From the NCBI GenBank assembly GCA_016200135.1, contig JACQFI010000083.1:1-64000 (forward strand): a stretch of 64,000 bases of DNA, in the 5' to 3' direction. The notes under the pieces were generated by a model, which had not been told where the DNA came from, made no database searches, and saw nothing but the letters and a program-made list of their open reading frames with translations. The translations under genes were made by a program, and so were the position numbers. Below are positions 1 to 8,982 of the stretch, piece after piece. This DNA comes from Planctomycetota bacterium (GTDB lineage: Bacteria > Planctomycetota > SZUA-567 > H5-PLA8). Numbering within the stretch: position 1 is the stretch's first letter; each line of letters starts with the position of its first letter.

Positions 1-125
1 GAAGAATTTCAAGCCGCGCAGGTCACTGGGCCGCACTTCCGCCTGAGCCATGCCACTATCATCGTCGTGAAAAATGAACAAAAAATAAAGACCGCATTTA
101 GAATACGTGAAACAACGCAACTAGA

Positions 126-734
126 GTGCCGAACACGATTGCTACGGACCCTGAGTCCCTGCCGAAATTTGAAAAGCTTGGGTTGGCCAAGAAGATTATG
201 CGGAGCCAATGGGCTTGCAACCCATTTGATTACCAACCAGGCAACCAGCGCAAGGACATTGACGTATGCTTCATCGGGCTTCCATACGGCAATCGACCTG
301 CGTACTTGAATCATATCCGAGACCACGGGATTTCGACTCAGGTGTTTGGATCTGGCTGGAGCGACCGAGGCGAAATCGGCTTTCCTACCATGATCGGGCT
401 CCTGCAACGTTCCAAGCTAGCTCTTAATTTCTCCCGAGCCTCGCAAGGCAATCGCAACCAAATCAAGGCGCGATACTTCGAGATACCCGCGTGTGGCGCA
501 TTCATGTTGACTGAGCCGGCGGAGGGAATGGACGCCTATTTGACGCTTGGCAGGCACTACGACACCTTTGAGAGCCCCACCGAACTGCTAGAAAAAATCA
601 GATACTGGCTTGATCGCAAGGATCGAGACGCTTTAGCCCTTGAAGCCAGCGCGATAATCCGTTCGAGCCACATTTACTCCAGTCGACTCGAAGAAATTTT
701 TGAATGCATCGGACTTTACGACCGGCCTGCCTAA
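126..734 (+). pseudogene. CgeB-type glycosyltransferase, C-terminal half (probably truncated)
   Basis: This 202-residue product resembles the C-terminal half of CgeB/YkvP-like glycosyltransferases (Glyco_trans_1_2 type). Visible marks are a TDPES...QWACNPFDY stretch, the segment DVCFIGLPYGNR leading to VFGSGW, and the donor-site-like block KARYFEIPACGAFMLTEP near residues 115-135. Family members are usually 330-400 residues, so about half is missing. The only start is a GTG at 126 with no Shine-Dalgarno sequence, and an in-frame TGA lies at 108-110. I therefore think it is a truncated gene or a frameshifted remnant whose N-terminal part is lost or lies left of the window. Bases 1-125 hold no convincing gene. 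Base composition is AT-richer than genes beyond 4.6 kb, as in the next gene. It could still be expressed as a short protein. Confidence 0.6.
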
Positions 735-791
735 GATTGGCGTGGTTCGGGATCTGTTGCTTTCGAGGCGCTGCTGACCGAGGGTATTCTC

Positions 792-3700
792 TTGGCTAAA
801 GAATTCATAATTAAAGTCAATTTCGGCGGACTTGGCGATCACCTCTTTTACAGTCACCTGCCACGCATTGCCAAGACCTGCGGCGGCTACGACAAGGTTC
901 TTATATCAACCAAGTCGACCCTTCGCGACAAGTCCTACGGGCAGTTGATTTGGGACCGGAATCCATTTGTGGACGACTACACCGAAAAAGAAGCGCCCTA
1001 CCCTCTGTTTTCCAAGATTCCAGAAGCCATGAACCTCTTGGACAAGATCATGCTCGAACGCGGATTGGACGATGGACTGCGGTACCATGAGCCCGAGATT
1101 TACTACGCGCCTCGGATCATTCCAGAATTGCAAGGAAGGAGGATATACGACCCGAACTACGTGACAGGCGCGGGCGCGGTCTCCTCGGAAAAACTTGCAG
1201 AATACTTTAGCACCAACGGCATGCCGGATTATCAATTCCAGTTGCGATCGAAGGCTTATCCACTGGACAAGCCTATAAGGGAATTAGTATCCGAGTCCCT
1301 ATTACAATATTGCGATATTATTCATTCATGTGGGGAATTCTTCTGTTTGACCTCTGGTGGGGCAACGCTCGCTGCGGCGCTGAAGAAGCCGGTTACCGTC
1401 TTTCATGGTATTGGGCACAACCCCATGTTTCGTCATTCCAAATTGCACAATTATGTCCAGGTTTCAAATTCCAGCGTCCAACCTCCGACTTGTCCTGCCC
1501 AAATTCCACTAGACACTTCTTTTGATATACTACCCGAAGTCACGGCTTTTCGTGATGCGCTTCGCGCCTATGTGGCAGATTCTGAAGTTAAGGTGGCACT
1601 AGATCTGGGAAGCCTCGATGGCATGGTCGCCTCTGCTTTTCGTGAATTCTTCCCTGACGCCAAGATATTCGCCTTCGAGTGCAACCCAGATTGCATCGGG
1701 CTATGTGAGCGGAATCTTTCGGAGAAAAGCGAAATCGGCCTCGTCAGAAAAGCGGTCTCAGACGTTTCCGGAATGGTCGATTTTTATGCCATTGATCCAA
1801 AGAGAACTCGAACTCCGCATAAGGACGGGAATATTGGGGCATCTTCCCTATTCCGTGCAGATCCCGCCTATCCCCATGAGCATTATGTTCAAAATATGAT
1901 TTGCGTGGAATCTACTCGCCTTGACGACTGGGCGGACAGAGAAGGGATCAATCAAATTGATTTAATTTGGATGGATCTGCAAGGTGCCGAATTAATTGCG
2001 CTTAAAGGTTTGGGGAAACTCCTCAACACAGTGAAAGCCATTTACTCCGAAGTCTCTTTCCTTCCGACTTATCTTGATCAACCCTATGCTAGCACCGTGG
2101 ACGCATTTTTAAGGGACCATGGATTCTCTCTGTGCAAAATCCTCTACCAAGATCCCTGGCTGGGAAACGTTTTATATGTTCGGAGCGAAAGTATTAGGCA
2201 CCTCGCTACGGGCTTTCAATCCAACGACTTAGTTCCAATTCAAACTAACGGTAATAATCCATCACACGTTGCGGATCTCTCCGACACGATTAAAGCTGGC
2301 CAAAACCAACTCCGAAAACTGGCAGATATTCAATCACTGGTTCCTGCAACAAAAGAGAGCCGACCCGAGAAAATCTCTGCGACAGAAACGATGTTCCCGA
2401 TTTCATTTCCGTCACCAATGGTGACGATTTGCATCATCACAAATTCGGGTCTCCAAGGGCAGGAGCATCGGAAGAAGTACCTCAGCCGGCTTCTAAAGAG
2501 CATCGAAATGGCCGGGTTCCCAAATGGAAATCCTGAGATTATTGTTGCAGGCGCCGTGGACGGGAACATACCGTGCGCCAAGGTATTAGCGTTGAACCAT
2601 TTGGCGGCCACAGGCCAACTTTGCACCATTAGGAATGCGGCTTGGCAGGCAGCGAACACCGACATCGTCATACAATGCGATGACGATGTGGTATTCACCA
2701 AAGGCTATTGGAACGGAGTGTCCAAATCCCTTCGCGACAACTGGGATATTCTTTGTACTCGGCTGCTAAACCCCAATGGAACTCGTAATTGGGACTGGGC
2801 GGCGTTCTACCCAGAAAGGGGGCAAACGCTGCTGCCATATGGAGTCAATGATCCCAATGTTTACGCGACTGGAGGGCACGCCATTTTCAGAAAGCGCGTG
2901 ACTAAAAACATTAAATGGGATGAGAGTCTCCGGTATGGCACCAGCGAGGAGTTCAGCTTTGCAGCTATGGCCCGTAGCCTCGGGTACAAGTTTGCCTTTT
3001 GTCCTGAAGCGACCGTTTTCCTTCAGTATCCACATTGCGACGCCTATTCGGCCGTAACAGGCTCAGCGCCGAAACCACCAGACTCCTATTGCCAGGAATT
3101 CCAAAACCTGATCCAGACTCTCGATTTGCCCACGGTTCCAATTGAAGCAAGCTCGGATCGTGTTCTCAGAGATCGATTGGTACATAAACTGGACGGGGTC
3201 ATGAATGGCAGGGACGAGAAAATAGATGTTTCCATTCTCGTTTGTTGCCACAGATACTTGCAGCGGTTCCGGATATTCGCGCAATCCATTTGCCGGCAAG
3301 AGTTCGACTTATCACGTGTAGAGGTGGTAGTCGCCAATCCACACTCACCCGACGGGGTTTCATCGTTCCTAGAAACGATCAGAAGTGCACTTGAGACCCA
3401 AGATACTGGCCCTTTCTTTCGAGAAGTTTTGATCGACCCAAAACATTATCGAAACAGGGGACTTCAGATCCAAGCAGCCTTTAAAACGTCTTCAGGTACG
3501 GTTGCCATAGGAATGGACTGCGACTTAGTCTTGCCTCCCGATTTCTTGCGACGTGTAGTAAGATCCGTTAATGAACATTCGAATAGTGTTATTGGCGTTT
3601 ATCGCAGATTCCTGACCCCAGGAACAACTGAAAAGATTTTAGCTGGTTTGGTCGACCCTTTTGGCTCATTTCAGCAGGTTGCGATGGAGGATGAAGAAGA

Positions 3701-3923
3701 AAACCAAGGCTATCGAGGTGTCCTTGGATATTGCCAGGCCATTAAACGCCATCACTGGGAGAAGGTCGGATATCCGGAAGAGTTCGACAATATCGCGAAG
3801 TCGGATGTAAGCTTTGTAGAGCGCTTAGCAGGCGTGGGCGTTTCGCCGCTATTCTTGAGAGATGTATATGTCTTGCACTTGCATCATCCAAGGAACTGGG
3901 ATGGAACAAAGGATTACCTCTGA
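792..3923 (+). CDS. Four-domain protein: GT9-like + FkbM methyltransferase + two GT2-like glycosyltransferase domains
   Basis: Starts at TTG 792 with a CGAGGG Shine-Dalgarno seven bases upstream; 1043 residues. Four modules can be read. Residues 1-240 resemble a heptosyltransferase/GT9-like fold, ending in the block SGGATLAAALKKPVTVFHG. Residues about 265-470 are an FkbM-type SAM methyltransferase, with ALDLGSLDGM as SAM motif and IWMDLQGAELIALKG as the FkbM signature. Residues about 540-770 are a GT-A (family 2) domain with the acidic metal motif QCDDDVVF. Residues about 810-1043 are a second GT2-like domain with GMDCDLVLP. The likely role is to build and O-methylate a surface or extracellular glycan in the cytoplasm; the substrate cannot be told. 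No signal peptide or membrane segment is seen. Composition is AT-rich compared with the rest of the window, which suggests transfer together with the preceding gene. Confidence 0.8.
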   Translation: MAKEFIIKVNFGGLGDHLFYSHLPRIAKTCGGYDKVLISTKSTLRDKSYGQLIWDRNPFVDDYTEKEAPYPLFSKIPEAMNLLDKIMLERGLDDGLRYHEPEIYYAPRIIPELQGRRIYDPNYVTGAGAVSSEKLAEYFSTNGMPDYQFQLRSKAYPLDKPIRELVSESLLQYCDIIHSCGEFFCLTSGGATLAAALKKPVTVFHGIGHNPMFRHSKLHNYVQVSNSSVQPPTCPAQIPLDTSFDILPEVTAFRDALRAYVADSEVKVALDLGSLDGMVASAFREFFPDAKIFAFECNPDCIGLCERNLSEKSEIGLVRKAVSDVSGMVDFYAIDPKRTRTPHKDGNIGASSLFRADPAYPHEHYVQNMICVESTRLDDWADREGINQIDLIWMDLQGAELIALKGLGKLLNTVKAIYSEVSFLPTYLDQPYASTVDAFLRDHGFSLCKILYQDPWLGNVLYVRSESIRHLATGFQSNDLVPIQTNGNNPSHVADLSDTIKAGQNQLRKLADIQSLVPATKESRPEKISATETMFPISFPSPMVTICIITNSGLQGQEHRKKYLSRLLKSIEMAGFPNGNPEIIVAGAVDGNIPCAKVLALNHLAATGQLCTIRNAAWQAANTDIVIQCDDDVVFTKGYWNGVSKSLRDNWDILCTRLLNPNGTRNWDWAAFYPERGQTLLPYGVNDPNVYATGGHAIFRKRVTKNIKWDESLRYGTSEEFSFAAMARSLGYKFAFCPEATVFLQYPHCDAYSAVTGSAPKPPDSYCQEFQNLIQTLDLPTVPIEASSDRVLRDRLVHKLDGVMNGRDEKIDVSILVCCHRYLQRFRIFAQSICRQEFDLSRVEVVVANPHSPDGVSSFLETIRSALETQDTGPFFREVLIDPKHYRNRGLQIQAAFKTSSGTVAIGMDCDLVLPPDFLRRVVRSVNEHSNSVIGVYRRFLTPGTTEKILAGLVDPFGSFQQVAMEDEEENQGYRGVLGYCQAIKRHHWEKVGYPEEFDNIAKSDVSFVERLAGVGVSPLFLRDVYVLHLHHPRNWDGTKDYL

Positions 3924-3938
3924 CGCGTTCATAGATAG

Positions 3939-4169
3939 GTGAAGAGGTACGAGCAGGAATCGGATTCCGTGTCGCTGGCCGACCGTGGCAGGCTTGACGC
4001 TATAAACAAGCGGATACTTGCGTTGAAGGAATCGACTCGTAGCTGGATTATGATGTTCGAGGCGAAGAAGGGTAAGGGCATGGACGACGTAGCAGACCGC
4101 CTTGCCCGTTTGGACCCGAAATCCCAGCAGGAGGTTGTACGGGCGCTTGTTGTTCAGGTCCGTGTTTAG
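3939..4169 (+). pseudogene. Possible serine-recombinase C-terminal remnant
   Basis: A 76-residue frame opens with GTG at 3939, directly after an in-frame TAG, and has no good ribosome binding site. The tail, DPKSQQEVVRALVVQVRV, resembles the helical C-terminus of large serine recombinases. The rest (residues 15-50) is charged and helical as in those coiled-coil ends. No catalytic domain is present. It lies 65 bp from the 3' end of tRNA-His, a usual place for integrase remains. The assignment rests on resemblance only; it may be a chance frame. Confidence 0.35.
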
Positions 4170-4233
4170 CGAGTCGGGTATCGACCTGGATCTTTTGGAC
4201 CCGGCGCGGGCCGGTTCGCACGGACATTCGGTA

Positions 4234-4310
4234 TGGGGTGGCTGAGCGGACTTGAACCGCCAACCTCCAGATCCACAGTCTGGCGCTCTAACCAGTTGAG
4301 CTACAGCCAC
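4234..4310 (-). tRNA. tRNA-His (anticodon GTG)
   Basis: The minus strand reads a full cloverleaf. The acceptor stem GTGGCTG pairs with CAGCCAC, the anticodon arm is CCAGA-CTGTGGA-TCTGG with anticodon GTG, and the T-arm carries GGTTCAAGTCC. The CCA end is encoded at 4234-4236 with discriminator C at 4237. The base before the acceptor stem (4311) is G on the minus strand, giving the G-1 that pairs with C73 and marks histidine tRNAs. Its 3' end faces the AT-rich glycosyltransferase block. Confidence 0.95.
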
Positions 4311-4361
4311 CATCGAACTCGGAAGGCTTCCCTACGGAGTCGCCGTCCTGGAAGGTCCTTA

Positions 4362-4390
4362 CTAGTACGCGGTTGGGCATGGCGTTTCAA
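4362..4390 (-). promoter_or_regulatory. Candidate promoter of tRNA-His
   Basis: On the minus strand TTGAAA (4385-4390) is followed by a 17-base spacer and TACTAG (4362-4367), about 50 bases before the tRNA. The -35 box is good and the -10 weak (three of six). The rest of 4311-4607 shows no other feature. Confidence 0.4.
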
Positions 4391-4607
4391 GTCGAGAAGC
4401 CGCGCCATCCATGGGCGATTTTTGAACGGCGGCAGCAGATGTGGAGTTTACGCTATCGAGTGAGCGCCGGGCGTCCTTTCAACCTCGCATGGTCATACTC
4501 CAATATGGGGTCCAGTTGCAAAATGGCATACCGACTTTCCTTTCACGTTGCCGTGGTAAGATTTGGTCGAGGTTCAAGGAACACGATTTATTCAACGAAG
4601 GCAATCC

Positions 4608-5201
4608 ATGGCGTGGATCGAGCAATTCATTTTTAATATTCCGCCGGTCCGCTGGCTCGTAAACCTGCCGTGGTCCAGGCTGCTGGGACTCTCCGTTGGA
4701 GAACAGATCGCACTGAGCGTCTTGACGCTATGCGTCCTTCTTGGCGGACTCTCGGCGCTCGATCGCATGACCTCCGACGCAAGAGACCCGGAGGCCGCCA
4801 AGCCCCGTAAGAAAAAGAGAGGCCTGGGCATCCGGATTATTGCGCTGGTGATTCTGGCTTTGCTTCCTGGCGGGTTGGTGGGTTCCGCGGCCGTGCTTAT
4901 AGTCATGGGAAAAGAGGGCTGGCGGCGCGATGCTTTCTCAATTGTCGGTCTATCCCTGGTGATCGGAGTGTTGCTGGTCTGGTATTCGTCCACGTATTTC
5001 CCCTTTTCGGCCCTGGCGAACAATTTTTATATCTCAGGTGTATTGGGCATTACCTTCGCGCTCACCCAGCTTTGGGCTACGATAAAACTTCTCCGCGAGT
5101 ACTGGGGCGAACCGATTCATAAAGTCCCTTGGTATCCTCCATTGGCGCTATTCCTACAAACTTCGGTACTCGCATTCCTAGTTTATGCGCTATTGAGCTA
5201 A
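4608..5201 (+). CDS. Hypothetical membrane protein (about 5 TM segments)
   Basis: A 197-residue protein whose ATG at 4608 follows an AAGG motif at seven bases. Hydrophobic stretches at about residues 30-46, 73-98, 109-129, 141-160 and 175-196 predict an integral inner-membrane protein. A basic, soluble loop (KPRKKKRG) near residue 65 lies on the cytoplasmic side. I do not recognise the family. It stands alone between tRNA-His and the sigma factor gene and is transcribed away from the tRNA. Confidence 0.6.
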   Translation: MAWIEQFIFNIPPVRWLVNLPWSRLLGLSVGEQIALSVLTLCVLLGGLSALDRMTSDARDPEAAKPRKKKRGLGIRIIALVILALLPGGLVGSAAVLIVMGKEGWRRDAFSIVGLSLVIGVLLVWYSSTYFPFSALANNFYISGVLGITFALTQLWATIKLLREYWGEPIHKVPWYPPLALFLQTSVLAFLVYALLS

Positions 5202-5293
5202 TCACGCACTTGTGCTCAACCCTATATTGATAAAGCCCTTACAAAAAGTTTTTATGGCTTCGTATCGAGCTTGACATAAATTTAAAAAGTATC

Positions 5294-5321
5294 GGGAACA
5301 ATCTCCCTTTTCTGACGGCTA
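5294..5321 (+). promoter_or_regulatory. Candidate ECF-type promoter (GGGAAC-N16-CGGCTA)
   Basis: GGGAAC at 5294-5299 and CGGCTA at 5316-5321 are spaced by 16 bases. An AAC-type -35 box with 16-17 spacing is the usual form of ECF sigma promoters. It lies directly before the sigma factor gene, as expected for autoregulation. If it is used, translation cannot begin at the ATG at 5321, which supports the downstream ATG at 5375. An AT-rich stretch with TTGACA lies just upstream (about 5270) but has no good -10 box. Confidence 0.45.
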
Positions 5322-5374
5322 TGGGGCGGGACAAGCAAAGGGTAGTGCGGCGTTCATTCCGATCCGGAGATCGC

Positions 5375-5977
5375 ATGCCCACGACGGCCATGATGATCGA
5401 TGCGCTGGTGGAGCTGCGCAAGGCTCCTGGCGGCGCGCCACCGGACCACTTCTGGCAACTGGTGGAACGCTTCCGCGCCGATCTGGTGAACCAGTCCCTG
5501 GCGATCCTGGGCAACCAGGCCGACGCCGAGGACGTGGCGCAGGAATCGCTCTGTCAGGCCTTCCAGGAGCTGGCGTCGCTCAAGGACCCGCAGCGTCTGG
5601 GCGTGTGGATGCGGTCGATCAACCGCTGCAACGCGCTGGACCTTCTCCGCAAGCGCTCGCGCGAGAAGGTCAAGCTCGGTGGCCAGACCGCGGCGGAGAA
5701 CGTCATGGCGCCGGAGACCACGCCCACGGGTAGCAACCTCGAGAACGTCTGCCGCGCAGGAAAAGTGGAAGTGGTCGCACGCGCGGTGGACACGCTCCCC
5801 GAACCCTTTCGAGAGGTCGTCGTTCTTCGGTATTGGGAGAAGAAATCCTACGAAGAACTGGCGCAGTGCCTCGGCGTCCCGGTAGGAACCATCAAGAGCC
5901 GTCTCGCCAGGGCCGACAGCCTGCTGGTCGCTAAGCTGCGGAAGCTCTGGGCAGAGAAAGAGGGAATCGCCCGATGA
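5375..5977 (+). CDS. ECF-family RNA polymerase sigma factor
   Basis: About 200 residues when started at ATG 5375, which follows GGAGA. An upstream in-frame ATG at 5321 has no ribosome binding site and overlaps a putative promoter. Sigma region 2 is seen around residues 35-95 (NQADAEDVAQESLCQAF, then WMRSINRCNALDLLRKR). Region 4, a helix-turn-helix, is at about 140-190 (LPEPFREVVVLRYWEKKSYEELA, GVPVGTIKSRLARA). The stop codon overlaps the start of the next gene by four bases (ATGA), so the sigma factor and its membrane anti-sigma partner are translationally coupled. Such a pair normally holds the sigma factor at the membrane until a signal releases it. Confidence 0.93.
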   Translation: MPTTAMMIDALVELRKAPGGAPPDHFWQLVERFRADLVNQSLAILGNQADAEDVAQESLCQAFQELASLKDPQRLGVWMRSINRCNALDLLRKRSREKVKLGGQTAAENVMAPETTPTGSNLENVCRAGKVEVVARAVDTLPEPFREVVVLRYWEKKSYEELAQCLGVPVGTIKSRLARADSLLVAKLRKLWAEKEGIAR

Positions 5978-8016
5978 GCCAGATGCCCCGAAAATCTTCC
6001 CGGCGCCTGCAGAGCGTGCCGGGTCCCGCGCCCGCGGTTCCTTTGGCGCCTCCGATCACTTGCCAGGAAGCGCCCGAGTACTTCCGCATTTTCCTGGAAG
6101 GCCAACTGACGCCCGAGCAGTCGCTCCAGATGCATAACCATCTGGAAGCCTGCCCCAAATGCTCGCTCGCCATTAAGGAACACAAAGAGCTGCTCACGCT
6201 CTTGAACGAGACGCTCGGCGCCAACGGGATCAACAGCGACTTCTCGGAACGCGCAGACCGACGCCTGCTCGAACGCCGCGCACTGGCCTCAGCGGGCACC
6301 ACTTCGGCTAAGGCGATCACGGCCTTGCGGCTTGGCATCACCGAAGATCTTCACGATAGCAAAGAGAATCGCGAACCCGAGGGCGCTCTTTCGAAGCTTG
6401 GAGCAATGCCGTGGTGGGGCATCTCGGTGGCGCTGCATATCCTGATGATCACGCTGGCTGGCCTGATCACCATGACCGTTGAGGGCCTCAATTCCAGCGA
6501 TGCTACCATCGTGGTGACGAGCCTGGAACGCGCGCCGACGATCTCTCCTATGGAACCCGATAAATCCCAATCCAAGCTTCGCGAGGTTCTGGAAGGCAAG
6601 CAGGAGACGCCGCCGACCGATCCGGATTCCACCGTCTCCTCGAACATTGTCGTACCGCCGGACATTCTGGCGAAAGCAGAACTGGGCGATCATTTCGAGA
6701 CCATCAATCCGGACCGGCCGGACACGCACAGTGCTTTCGGCAATCCGGAAGCGCGGATGTTCCACAGCGTACAAGGCAACGACGAACCTGAAGGCGGAGG
6801 CGGCAACGGCGGACTTTCGCTTTCCGACGATCTGATCGGCGTAGGGGGCGCGTCGAGCCCAGGGTCGGGCGGCGGTTGGGGCGGCGGTAACGGAACAGGC
6901 ACGGGCATCGGCGACGGATCGGGCCATGGGAGCTTCGGCTCGCGCACCGGCGGCGGGCGGCGCCTGATGGTTATGCGCCACGGTGGCAGCAAGGCCACGG
7001 AGTCTGCCGTCGACAAAGGCCTCGATTGGCTCGCGCGGCATCAGGAAGCCGACGGCCACTGGGATACGGCGAAGTACGGCGGGAGCATGAACTGCGATCC
7101 CGGCAACACCGGTCTGGCGCTGCTGGCGTTCCTGGGCGCGGGGCACACCGAAAAGGTCGGCAAGTACAAAGAAACCGTCAAGAAGGCCGTTGCATGGATT
7201 ATTTCCAAACAAGATCCGCAGACGGGCGAGATCGGCAAGGGCGTGAAAGAACCCTGGCACCAGAACAACGCCTACTACCATGCGATCTGCGGGCTTGCGC
7301 TTGCTGAGGCCGCGGGCATGGCGCACATCCCGGATACGATGAAGGCAGCACAACTGGCCATCAAGCATTCCACCGAAGACCGCCAGGCCGGCGACAAGTC
7401 CGACAAGGGCGCGTGGCGCTACGATCCCAAGAAGGACGCGGACTGCTCCGTATCCGGTTGGTACGTGATGCAACTCAAGAGCGCCCGCATCGCGGGGCTC
7501 CAGGTCGATCCCGCCAGCTTCGACGGCGCGCTCAAGTTCTACGACGAGATGGAAGTGAAGGACGCGAACAACAACAGCGGCTACCCCGGCGGCAAGTTCC
7601 GCTACGTGAAGGGCGGCGCCGTGACGCTGAACACCTCCGCCATCGGCATGCTCTGCAACCTGTTCCTGGGCCGCAAAGCAACGGAACTGCAGGGCGGCGC
7701 GGACTATCTTGTTCAGAATCTTCCGACGTGGGCCGCGCACACCGGCGAAGGCCAGGGCAACCACCACTTCCCGATGTACTACACGTACTACGGCACGCTG
7801 ACGATGTTCCAGATGGGCGGCGATCACTGGAAACGCTGGAACGAGGCCCTCAAGGCCATGCTCGTACCCAAGCAGCGCGTCGGCGGCGATGAAGACGGCT
7901 CCTGGGACCCTGTCGGCGGCGACGACGACAAGTTCGCCGGCCGCGTGTACATGACCGCGATGGGTTCGCTGAGCCTCGAGGTCTACTACCGCTACCTGCC
8001 GATCGTGAAGCACTAA
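5974..8016 (+). CDS. Anti-sigma factor fused to a terpene-cyclase-like (prenyltransferase/squalene oxidase repeat) domain
   Basis: 680 residues. The N-terminus has a zinc-binding anti-sigma (zf-HC2/ZAS) motif, C30, H56, C60 and C63 (HNHLEACPKC). One transmembrane helix lies at about 147-169. A low-complexity Gly/Ser-rich linker covers about 265-330. From about 340 to the end there is an alpha/alpha-toroid with squalene-hopene-cyclase/prenyltransferase repeats (GLDWLARHQEADGHW, NTGLALLAFLGAGHT). The expected topology puts the sigma-binding part in the cytoplasm and the toroid outside, as a sensor or an enzyme. I see no DxDD-type catalytic motif of true squalene-hopene cyclases, so a ligand- or protein-binding role is more likely. 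Four-base overlap with the sigma gene. Confidence 0.85.
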   Translation: MSQMPRKSSRRLQSVPGPAPAVPLAPPITCQEAPEYFRIFLEGQLTPEQSLQMHNHLEACPKCSLAIKEHKELLTLLNETLGANGINSDFSERADRRLLERRALASAGTTSAKAITALRLGITEDLHDSKENREPEGALSKLGAMPWWGISVALHILMITLAGLITMTVEGLNSSDATIVVTSLERAPTISPMEPDKSQSKLREVLEGKQETPPTDPDSTVSSNIVVPPDILAKAELGDHFETINPDRPDTHSAFGNPEARMFHSVQGNDEPEGGGGNGGLSLSDDLIGVGGASSPGSGGGWGGGNGTGTGIGDGSGHGSFGSRTGGGRRLMVMRHGGSKATESAVDKGLDWLARHQEADGHWDTAKYGGSMNCDPGNTGLALLAFLGAGHTEKVGKYKETVKKAVAWIISKQDPQTGEIGKGVKEPWHQNNAYYHAICGLALAEAAGMAHIPDTMKAAQLAIKHSTEDRQAGDKSDKGAWRYDPKKDADCSVSGWYVMQLKSARIAGLQVDPASFDGALKFYDEMEVKDANNNSGYPGGKFRYVKGGAVTLNTSAIGMLCNLFLGRKATELQGGADYLVQNLPTWAAHTGEGQGNHHFPMYYTYYGTLTMFQMGGDHWKRWNEALKAMLVPKQRVGGDEDGSWDPVGGDDDKFAGRVYMTAMGSLSLEVYYRYLPIVKH

Positions 8017-8145
8017 CGCGGCAAGCGGGTAGGGTCACGTGTTGTCGCACCAAGCCCGCACTGGCGAAAGTTGACCTTCCCCTCTCTTGTGAATCCGCTA
8101 TCCTGCGTCATTCTCATTTGCTGAAAGCGAGGCGCGGAGCCGCTC

Positions 8146-8982
8146 ATGTCCAAATCCAACGGTAAAACGGCCGGCAAGAAAATTTACATCTCGGTCGATT
8201 TCGAAGGCGCGGCCTGCGTGATCGGCTTTCCAAGCAAGCCCATGGAGACGCTCGGCAGCGGCCTCGAGACCAACACGGCCGTCTTCAAGCAGGCGCAGCG
8301 GCTCGTCACGGCCGAAACCAACTCCGCGATCCGCGGGGCGCTCGCGGCGGGCGCGACCGAGATCATCGTCGAGGACAACCACGGCTCGGGGCACAACCTG
8401 CTCTACGAGGAACTGCATCCCGAGGCGAAAGTCATTATGGGCGGTCCAAGGCCCAAACGGTTCTGCCTGCTCGATAAGAGCTGCGACGGCCTGATCCTGC
8501 TTTGCCACCACGCCATGGCCGGAGCGCAAGGCGGCATCCTCGCACACAGCTACTCCTCGGTGTCCGTGCATCGCATGATCTTGAACGGCCGCCCAATCGG
8601 CGAGATCGGGTTCGACGCCGCCATCGCCGGCGAGCGGGGCGTACCGGTGATCTTCGTCAGTTCCGACGACGCCGGATGCGCCGAGGCGAAAAAGTTCCTC
8701 GGCCAGGACTTGGTGACGGTGTCCACGAAGAAGGGTCTGGGACGAAACTGCGCGCTTTCGCTTTCACCCAAGAAGGCGCAAGAGTTGACCGAAACGGGCG
8801 TCAAGCGCGCCGTGCAGAATAGCCCGGCTCGGAAACCGTATGCACTTAAAGGGCCGTTCACGCTCGAACATGTGTATAAGTGGGAATCTCAGGCGGATGC
8901 CGCGGCAGGAGCGCGCGGCGCCGAGCGCCTCGACGCGTACCGCATTCGCCGCCGCGGCAAGACCGTCTCCGAGCTCCTGTGA
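8146..8982 (+). CDS. D-aminopeptidase, M55 (DppA) family
   Basis: 278 residues, close to the usual DppA length of about 270. The zinc-ligand motifs are all visible: SVDFEGA near the N-terminus (Asp and Glu), VEDNHGSGHN, LLCHHAMAGA and GEIGFDA. Members hydrolyse D-amino-acid peptides such as D-Ala-D-Ala and form decameric cytoplasmic rings. CGGAG lies before the ATG. Its TGA overlaps the GTG start candidate of the esterase gene (GTGA, 8979-8982), so the two are probably co-transcribed and coupled. The upstream 129 bases (8017-8145) show no clear promoter. Confidence 0.9.
   Translation: MSKSNGKTAGKKIYISVDFEGAACVIGFPSKPMETLGSGLETNTAVFKQAQRLVTAETNSAIRGALAAGATEIIVEDNHGSGHNLLYEELHPEAKVIMGGPRPKRFCLLDKSCDGLILLCHHAMAGAQGGILAHSYSSVSVHRMILNGRPIGEIGFDAAIAGERGVPVIFVSSDDAGCAEAKKFLGQDLVTVSTKKGLGRNCALSLSPKKAQELTETGVKRAVQNSPARKPYALKGPFTLEHVYKWESQADAAAGARGAERLDAYRIRRRGKTVSELL

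Noticed and set aside
9-407. Minus-strand frame at the left edge
   Set aside because: It lies opposite the glycosyltransferase fragment and shows no family features; a chance frame in AT-richer DNA.
5321-5374. Upstream ATG as start of the sigma factor
   Set aside because: It has no Shine-Dalgarno and overlaps a candidate -10 element; the ATG at 5375 follows GGAGA.
6289-8013. Minus-strand frame of 574 codons opposite the anti-sigma/toroid gene
   Set aside because: It has a His/Val/Arg-rich product without motifs and mirrors the codon pattern of the real plus-strand gene; a shadow frame. The same holds for other long frames opposite real genes (for example 24195-25553 and 47064-50235).
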